Origin: an uncultured Eubacteriales bacterium
Lineage (GTDB): Bacteria; Bacillota; Clostridia; Oscillospirales; CAG-272
NCBI GenBank assembly: GCA_958414825.1
Contig: CATYXQ010000061.1
Coordinates: forward strand, 1 to 10,247
Direction of reading: 5' to 3'
DNA: 10,247 bases
Below are positions 5,678 through 10,247 of the stretch, piece after piece (position 1 is the first letter of the stretch; every line of letters starts with the position of its first letter). The notes beneath the pieces are model-generated. The model was not told where the DNA came from. It ran no database searches and saw nothing but the letters and a program-made list of their open reading frames with translations. The position numbers and the translations under genes are program-made.

Positions 5678-6649
5678 ATGCGGGAATTGAAGTTCGTCAA
5701 ATTTGACGCCGGCCAGCGGCTGGATAAATTTCTGTCTAAGACGCTCTACGGTATGCCGCCAGCGCTGATGTACCGGCTGATCCGGCAAAAGAAGATCAAG
5801 ATCAATCGCCGCCGTGCCGAAAATGGGCAGATGTTATGCGAGGGCGATGCTTTGCAGCTTTTTATCTCTGAGGAGTTTTTTGACGGCGGAGAGAAAAGGG
5901 GCGAAACCGAGGCGTTGTCCCGCGTGCGTTCAGGGCTTGATATTGTGTATGAGGATGAAAATATCCTCCTGCTCAATAAGCGTCCCGGCGTGCTTGTGCA
6001 TGACGACGCCATAGGCCAGAATGATACGCTTTTGTTTCATGCTAAGGCGTATCTTTATCAAAGCGGAGCATATGAACCGGAGTCGGAGCAGTCTTTTGCG
6101 CCCGCGCTGTGCAACCGTATTGACCGAAATACCGGCGGTATGGTGATTTTGGCCAAAAATGCCGAGACGCTTCGGGAAATGAATGAAAAAATTCGTCTCG
6201 GGCAGGTCTCAAAGTTTTATTTGTGTGCCGTACACGGGATTTTACGGGAAAAGCAGGGAACGCTGCACGGCTGGCTGAAGAAAAATCCAAGTACCAATAC
6301 GGTTCAAATTTATGATGCGAAAAACAAGCCGAGGGACGCAAAAAGCATCGGAACCCGTTACCGCGTTTTAGCGGAACGGGCGGGAGACTCGTTGCTTGAA
6401 GTGGAGCTTTTAACCGGAAGAACGCATCAAATTCGCGCGCAGTTCGCTTATATTGGGCATCCGCTGCTTGGGGACGGAAAATATGGAGTAAACCGCGAGG
6501 ACAAAAGACAGGGATATAAATTTCAAGCGCTGTATTCTTATCGTCTGCGCTTTGATTTTTCGGATACGCGAGGTAAACTCGGCTATCTTTGCGGACGTCA
6601 GTTTGAACTTCCGACCGAGGCGGTTTGGTTTGTTAAAAATTTTAAATAG
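5678..6649 (+). CDS. RluA-family 23S rRNA/tRNA pseudouridine synthase
   Basis: A 323-residue enzyme that isomerises uridine to pseudouridine in RNA. An N-terminal S4 RNA-binding domain (about 12-65, beginning GQRLDKFLSK) is followed by the RluA catalytic domain (about 88-300). The catalytic aspartate is Asp149 in NRIDRNTGG, the counterpart of the usual HRLDxxTSG. The other family hallmark, LLTGRTHQIRAQ (244-255), is intact, followed by GHPLLGDGKYG. The S4 domain and length fit RluC/RluD-type enzymes, but the target uridine cannot be assigned from sequence. It starts 3 nt after the upp stop codon with no strong ribosome site of its own, so translational coupling to upp is likely. The cyclophilin gene starts 11 nt downstream of its stop. 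Confidence 0.93.
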   Translation: MRELKFVKFDAGQRLDKFLSKTLYGMPPALMYRLIRQKKIKINRRRAENGQMLCEGDALQLFISEEFFDGGEKRGETEALSRVRSGLDIVYEDENILLLNKRPGVLVHDDAIGQNDTLLFHAKAYLYQSGAYEPESEQSFAPALCNRIDRNTGGMVILAKNAETLREMNEKIRLGQVSKFYLCAVHGILREKQGTLHGWLKKNPSTNTVQIYDAKNKPRDAKSIGTRYRVLAERAGDSLLEVELLTGRTHQIRAQFAYIGHPLLGDGKYGVNREDKRQGYKFQALYSYRLRFDFSDTRGKLGYLCGRQFELPTEAVWFVKNFK

Positions 6650-6660
6650 GAGAATAAGAA

Positions 6661-7137
6661 ATGGTTCAGATAGAAATGGAAAACGGCGGCATTATCCAGA
6701 TTGAGTTGGATGCTTCTGCAGCGCCGATTACGGCTGCGAATTTTGAAAAACTGGTTCGCGAGGGATTTTATGACGGTTTGATTTTTCACCGTGTAATCGC
6801 AGGATTTATGATTCAGGGCGGCGACCCGACCGGTACCGGCTGCGGCGGTTCGGGAACAAACATTGTCGGTGAGTTTGCGTTCAACGGACACAACAATCCT
6901 TTGAAACATACGCGCGGCGTGATTTCGATGGCGCGTTCTCAGAGTCCGGATTCCGCTTCCTCTCAGTTCTTTATCATGCACGGCGACGCGCCGTATCTGG
7001 ACGGACAGTACGCGGCGTTTGGACGGGTGACACGCGGCATGGAGGTCGTGGATGAAATCGCGGCTGTCGCTACGGATTATTCGGACAGACCGCGCATGGA
7101 TATGCGGATGAAAAAGGTGTCTTGGATTGAGGACTGA
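6661..7137 (+). CDS. Cyclophilin-type peptidyl-prolyl cis-trans isomerase
   Basis: A 158-residue single-domain cyclophilin that catalyses cis-trans isomerisation of X-Pro bonds. It lacks a signal peptide, so it should act in the cytoplasm. Family signatures are FYDGLIFHRVI (36-46, active-site Arg44), FMIQGGDPTGTGCGG (49-63), SQFFIMHGDAPYLDG (101-115) and FGRV (120-123). The position matching Trp121 of human cyclophilin A appears to be Tyr112, as in many bacterial enzymes that bind cyclosporin poorly. The ATG at 6661 has AGGAG about 8 nt upstream. It is the last gene of the upp operon and is followed by a strong hairpin. Confidence 0.96.
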   Translation: MVQIEMENGGIIQIELDASAAPITAANFEKLVREGFYDGLIFHRVIAGFMIQGGDPTGTGCGGSGTNIVGEFAFNGHNNPLKHTRGVISMARSQSPDSASSQFFIMHGDAPYLDGQYAAFGRVTRGMEVVDEIAAVATDYSDRPRMDMRMKKVSWIED

Positions 7138-7207
7138 GTTGCTGAAAAACGGATGTAGGACGGTTAAAGGGAGCCGACGAAGTTTGAATTTGCCGAAAAT
7201 ATGAAAG

Positions 7208-7254
7208 CCGCCCTGTGCTGCAGAATTGAAATTGCGGCACAGGGCGGTTTGTTT
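7208..7254 (+). terminator. Hairpin terminator after the cyclophilin gene, possibly bidirectional
   Basis: CCGCCCTGTGC (7208-7218) pairs perfectly over 11 bp with GCACAGGGCGG (7237-7247). A further GCA/TGC pairing inside extends the stem. The plus-strand tail is TTTGTTT. It lies 70 nt after the cyclophilin stop and about 50 nt beyond the stop of the convergent DUF4349 gene. The minus-strand tail (CTTTCATATTTT) is less U-rich, so termination is better supported for the plus strand. The remaining intergenic sequence (7138-7207, 7255-7295) shows nothing I recognise. Confidence 0.8.
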
Positions 7255-7295
7255 GATAACGCTCAAATGTACGGTTTTTTGTTCGGACGGTGCAA

Positions 7296-8285
7296 TCAGG
7301 GGGTATGATCCGGCGGTTGATTTTCAGATGCGTTTTTTTGTTGCTTTTGGAATTTTTTTCTGGAATGCTTATAGCAGAAAAGAATAATCAGCAGAATAAC
7401 CGCCAATATACCCAGATAGGGGAGCAGATAGAGCAGCGAGATCAGCAGCGTCTCCAGAAAAGCTCCAAAATTTTCAATCGAACCGGAAAAAGCCTCTGCA
7501 ATGCGCTCGCCGAAGTTTTTGGGAGACGCAGGCGTATATTTTGTGACCTCTTCCAGGGTAATGTAAAAGGTTGCATAAGCAACGTCCGTATCAATGGTAC
7601 GCTGCGTATTTTCAAGCGCTTCGATTTGGTATTGAACGTCGGACAGGCGGGATTCGATTTGAAGCATGTCAGATACGTTTTCGGCGGCCTCGAGCATTTC
7701 AAAGAGGCGTTCCTCCTGAATGCGGTAGGATTTCAGGCGGTTTTCATTGTCGTAATACCGCGCGGTGAGATTTTCCACATTGCTTTGGAGGCGTGAGACG
7801 TTATAATCGGCGGAAAGACCGCCGAGAAAAGACTCGTAATTTTGTCTCGGAATCTTGACGGTCAGATTCAGCGTGCGCGTCCCCGGCGGATTGACGCCGC
7901 CGAGATTGTAGGCGCTCTCTGAAATTACAATACCGCTTGCACCTGTAATGGATTGATGCAAAGCGTCCATTGAGGTTTCAAAGGTTTCGGTTTCCAGTGT
8001 AATGTCAACCGTGTAAACCAACTTCTCCTCGGAAAGTACGGCACCGACGTTATTGCTTTGCATCGGCGCGACAGGCAATTCATCGGCGGAATCTTGGAGA
8101 TTGTATTCCGGTTTGTAACCCTCGATGGCGGTCGTTTGAAAGACGCTTCCGCTGCTTTCGTAATATAAATTACCGTCGTATTCTTCCGAACCGGAATACA
8201 GCATGTCGCTGTTTTTGGATTGTCCGCAGGAGATCATGCAAAAACACAGAACAAGTGTGAAGCCGAGGCAAAGAAGTTTTTTCAT
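7296..8285 (-). CDS. DUF4349 domain-containing lipoprotein with C-terminal membrane helix
   Basis: A 329-residue envelope protein. The N-terminus has a Lys-Lys signal sequence and a lipobox-like MISC ending at Cys20, so lipid anchoring is likely. A Ser/Tyr/acid-rich linker (21-85) leads to the DUF4349 domain (about 87-305). This includes a strand-rich part (LVYTVDITLETETFETS, 89-105; NLTVKIPRQNYESFL, 140-154), a probable coiled coil (165-230) and TDVAYATFYITLEE (233-246). A membrane helix at 277-304 ends in a basic tail (KHSRKKFQKQQK). The function of DUF4349 is not established. The start at 8285 (MKKLLC) fits the signal peptide better than the further-upstream start of the open frame; AGG/GGAATAGG lies about 9 nt before it and overlaps the end of the GtrA gene, 10 nt away. 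It is the last gene of the holA operon. Confidence 0.87.
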   Translation of the reverse strand: MKKLLCLGFTLVLCFCMISCGQSKNSDMLYSGSEEYDGNLYYESSGSVFQTTAIEGYKPEYNLQDSADELPVAPMQSNNVGAVLSEEKLVYTVDITLETETFETSMDALHQSITGASGIVISESAYNLGGVNPPGTRTLNLTVKIPRQNYESFLGGLSADYNVSRLQSNVENLTARYYDNENRLKSYRIQEERLFEMLEAAENVSDMLQIESRLSDVQYQIEALENTQRTIDTDVAYATFYITLEEVTKYTPASPKNFGERIAEAFSGSIENFGAFLETLLISLLYLLPYLGILAVILLIILFCYKHSRKKFQKQQKNASENQPPDHTP

Positions 8286-8295
8286 AGCGCAGTAC

Positions 8296-8709
8296 CTATT
8301 CCTTTTTAAAAATAAAAAATTTGGAAAGCACATAATTCAGGACAACTACGAAAACAGCCAGCGAAATTTTAACGATATAGTCGTTGAAACCGAGACACTT
8401 GACGAACAGGGCAAAGCCGCCGTTTTCCAAAATGCCGGAAAATACGCGCGCACTGAAGAAAGAAACGCCTTCGCGCACGAGGCTTCGTTTTTTGGTCTCA
8501 TTGCTTTTGAATACAAATAATTTATTGGTGACAAATGCAAAAAGGACGGACACGGTCCAGGCAACCATCTGCGAGGCAAGCGCGTCAGCCTCGCAGACGT
8601 CGGCAAGCAGCGCATAGGTCAGAAAGTTGACGGCGGTGGTCAGACCTCCAAAAAAAACATAGGAAATGATTTCACGGTATTTTTTGCAAATTTCTTTGAT
8701 TTTTTCCAT
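8296..8709 (-). CDS. GtrA-family membrane protein
   Basis: A 137-residue protein with four predicted membrane helices (about 14-37, 45-67, 82-104, 112-134). It matches the GtrA/DPMS family: YVFFGGLTTAVNFLTY in helix 1, NKLFVFKS at the end of helix 2, and NYVLSKFFIFKKE at the C-terminus. Members are thought to help move lipid-linked sugars across the membrane or to assist glycosyltransferases in making cell-surface polysaccharides. No glycosyltransferase is in this window, so the partner is unknown. The ATG at 8709 has only a weak purine-rich site (AAAGAG). It begins 33 nt after the stop of the toprim gene and ends 10 nt before the DUF4349 lipoprotein gene. Confidence 0.92.
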   Translation of the reverse strand: MEKIKEICKKYREIISYVFFGGLTTAVNFLTYALLADVCEADALASQMVAWTVSVLFAFVTNKLFVFKSNETKKRSLVREGVSFFSARVFSGILENGGFALFVKCLGFNDYIVKISLAVFVVVLNYVLSKFFIFKKE

Positions 8710-8742
8710 TTGCTCTTTAGTCGGTTAAAATCCGAAATATCC

Positions 8743-9324
8743 TCACTTAATATTTTTTGCAGCTTCTTCTATTTCCGGCAGGCTTGCAATCAAATTCAGG
8801 GCGTCAAGCAGCGCGTTTGCACTCATGCCGGGCGGCAGGCCGAATGCCTGAGCCAAGCAGTCGCGTTTTTGAGCGCTGTTTTGCCCGCCGGAAAATCCGA
8901 GCAAATAAAAATCCCGTTTTGTAATCTCCGCGTGTTCATTGGCACTGTGATCCTCAAATGCGGAAAAAAGCGCGCGCAGGCAATCTGCGTCGATGCCTTC
9001 AACGCCAAGCGTCCCTTCTTTAGACGGAGTACGTTTGCGTTTTTCTTTTCCCTCGACGCGCGGAATATAGAGGTTGTACACTTTTTCCGGCGGGAGCATA
9101 CTTTTGATATGGGAGCGAATCACTTTCCCGGCGCCGTCGCTGTCACAGAGCACGATTACGCCGTGCTCGGAAAGCCGGCGAATGATTGCCTGTTTTTCGC
9201 GGCTGTTGAACAGAGAAAAACCGCCTGTTGTGATGATTTTTGCGTCCAGTATGGATTCCAGCTTGATTTTATCGTATTTTCCCTCAACGATGACCGGCAG
9301 GGAAAGGCGTATTTTTTTACTCAT
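8743..9324 (-). CDS. RNase M5-like toprim protein (toprim + DUF4093)
   Basis: A 193-residue protein. The N-terminal toprim domain (about 8-90) has the catalytic glutamate in VIVEGKYD (E14), then TTGGFSLF (32-39) and the acidic motif LCDSDGAGKVIR (59-70; D61 and D63). These correspond to VEGKDD, TNGSA and DPDxxGExIR in RNase M5. The C-terminal half has GVEGIDADCLRALF (107-120) and YLLGFSGGQNSAQKRDCLAQ (140-159), like the DUF4093 region of RNase M5. RNase M5 matures 5S rRNA precursors with help from L18. The length is close to the B. subtilis enzyme, but clostridia may have more than one such protein, so this could be a paralogue with another substrate. The start overlaps the holA stop as ATGA, with GAGG upstream, indicating tight translational coupling. 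Confidence 0.78.
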   Translation of the reverse strand: MSKKIRLSLPVIVEGKYDKIKLESILDAKIITTGGFSLFNSREKQAIIRRLSEHGVIVLCDSDGAGKVIRSHIKSMLPPEKVYNLYIPRVEGKEKRKRTPSKEGTLGVEGIDADCLRALFSAFEDHSANEHAEITKRDFYLLGFSGGQNSAQKRDCLAQAFGLPPGMSANALLDALNLIASLPEIEEAAKNIK

Positions 9325-10247
9325 AAGCGCGCCGCCTCGCAGATCAGCGCTTGCAGACGTCCGAAATCGCTGGTTTCGCTTTTTATTTTCAGATCCGCAT
9401 CCTGACAGATGGACAAGACGTTGCTGATTTTATCCAGCGAGTGTTTAGAAGCGGACGCTGCATAGAGTTTTGTACGGTATTCGTTCATTTTCAGTTTCTT
9501 TGCAATATCGGGTACGGACATGCCGCTGTCCAGACAGACGCGGATGCGGTAAAGATCAATGTATGTTCCGTATATGCCGGCAAATGCAGCCGCCGGACGT
9601 GCATGGTTTTCTTCCATTCGGCAGAGGATCGCGAGCGCGCCGTCTGAATCGCCCGCAAGTACGGCGTTAGATAGACCGAACGGCTCCAGTTCGCCGTTTT
9701 CACAGCAGACGGCGTCAATGTCCGGCCGTGTCAGCAGATCGCGCTTTTGCGCATGCAGATAAGCGCAGAGTTTTTCGATTTCTCCGGAAAGTGTCATCAT
9801 ATCGCTGCCTACAAGTTCAATCAGCGCGCGAAGTTCTGTATCGTCGGCCTTTATGGATTCTGTTTCAAAGTGTCGGAGCGTCCACGCCATAAGTTGCCGA
9901 AGTCCGGCACGTGGGAAATAGGCGGTTTTGGCCGCCGCATCCAGCGATTTGAACAGCGAGGACGGGCGGCTGATTTTGCCTGCTTTGGCGATGCCGTAAT
10001 CCAGCGCTCCGTTTGGCACGTTGATCAGAATGACCGCATAGTCATAGCCTTTGGCTTCTTCAAGAAATTCGCAGAGTGCGGACGTTTCCTGCGCTTTTAA
10101 TTCGTTAAAATTGAACTCGCAGAGTTCAATCAGCTTTTTTTCTTCAAAAATAGGCGGTGTGGACAGCGCATCTGCAACGGCATCGGCAGAGAAGCTCTCC
10201 GGAGAGAAAAGAATATGGTTAAAAGGCGCATACGGCGAGTCTCCGAC
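9321..10247 (-). CDS. holA: DNA polymerase III delta subunit, 5' end outside the window
   Basis: 308 residues are visible. The frame stays open past the internal GTG at 10019 to the right edge, so the start lies outside and roughly 30 residues are missing. Delta is the wrench subunit of the clamp loader that opens the beta sliding clamp. Recognisable parts are PPIFEEKKLIEL near the fragment start (the delta family's strand/helix with R/K-rich VVVVR-like position), the YDYAVILI strand, AYFPRAGLRQLMAW in the lid region, ELVGSDMMTLSGEIEKL (the typical GnDl..L..EieKL), and the C-terminal collar domain with YGTYIDLYRIRVCL and KLKMNEYRTKLY. It heads the visible part of an operon and overlaps the RNase M5-like gene by 4 nt. 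A frequent name for the family in Gram-positives is YqeN. Confidence 0.93.
   Translation of the reverse strand, partial: VGDSPYAPFNHILFSPESFSADAVADALSTPPIFEEKKLIELCEFNFNELKAQETSALCEFLEEAKGYDYAVILINVPNGALDYGIAKAGKISRPSSLFKSLDAAAKTAYFPRAGLRQLMAWTLRHFETESIKADDTELRALIELVGSDMMTLSGEIEKLCAYLHAQKRDLLTRPDIDAVCCENGELEPFGLSNAVLAGDSDGALAILCRMEENHARPAAAFAGIYGTYIDLYRIRVCLDSGMSVPDIAKKLKMNEYRTKLYAASASKHSLDKISNVLSICQDADLKIKSETSDFGRLQALICEAARL

Noticed and set aside
6598..7266. Open frame of 222 codons on the minus strand opposite the cyclophilin gene
   Set aside because: The composition is His/Arg-rich with no recognisable domain, it covers a certain gene on the other strand, and it runs through the terminator hairpin.
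8710..9405. Open frame of 231 codons on the plus strand opposite the toprim gene
   Set aside because: It is a mirror of the toprim/DUF4093 gene, whose motifs and operon context are convincing. The frame has no ribosome site or family resemblance.

Overview
The window is ordinary chromosomal DNA from a low-to-moderate GC Gram-positive bacterium, most likely a member of Clostridia (Oscillospiraceae/Ruminococcaceae-like). Evidence for this is the strong AGGAGG-type ribosome sites, consensus sigma-A promoters, a four-cysteine ribosomal protein L28, MtaB, a toprim/DUF4093 RNase M5-like protein and a DUF4349 lipoprotein. I see no phage, insertion sequence, CRISPR array, tRNA, rRNA or defence genes. 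The lineage is inferred from protein families and was not searched.

From left to right, 1-209 is AT-rich DNA with no gene. Minus-strand genes then run, in transcription order: rpmB (ribosomal protein L28, own promoter and intrinsic terminator), a 229-residue protein that looks like the DUF6873 GME-fold family, a membrane-anchored YdcF/DUF218 protein, and a TauE/SafE (TSUP) exporter. The rpmB terminator lies directly against the ribosome site of the GME-like gene. That three-gene tail is therefore probably transcribed by readthrough from the rpmB promoter, or from a promoter inside rpmB.

Next is a two-gene minus-strand unit, mtaB (tRNA ms2t6A methylthiotransferase) followed by an SGNH/GDSL hydrolase. 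A compact divergent promoter region (4895-5044) drives mtaB to the left and a plus-strand operon to the right: upp (uracil salvage), an RluA-family pseudouridine synthase and a cyclophilin peptidyl-prolyl isomerase. That operon ends at a large GC-rich hairpin (about 7208-7254), which lies between convergent transcription units.

The right end is a minus-strand operon entering from outside the window: holA (DNA polymerase III delta, 5' end cut off), an RNase M5-like toprim protein overlapping it by ATGA, a GtrA-family membrane protein and a DUF4349 lipoprotein.

The functional theme is housekeeping: translation (L28, tRNA and rRNA modification, probable rRNA processing), replication (clamp-loader delta), nucleotide salvage and protein folding, plus a few poorly understood envelope proteins. 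I found no convincing new multi-gene system. The points most worth a second look are the rpmB terminator/ribosome-site junction, the GME-fold-like protein, and the coupling of holA to an RNase M5-like protein.
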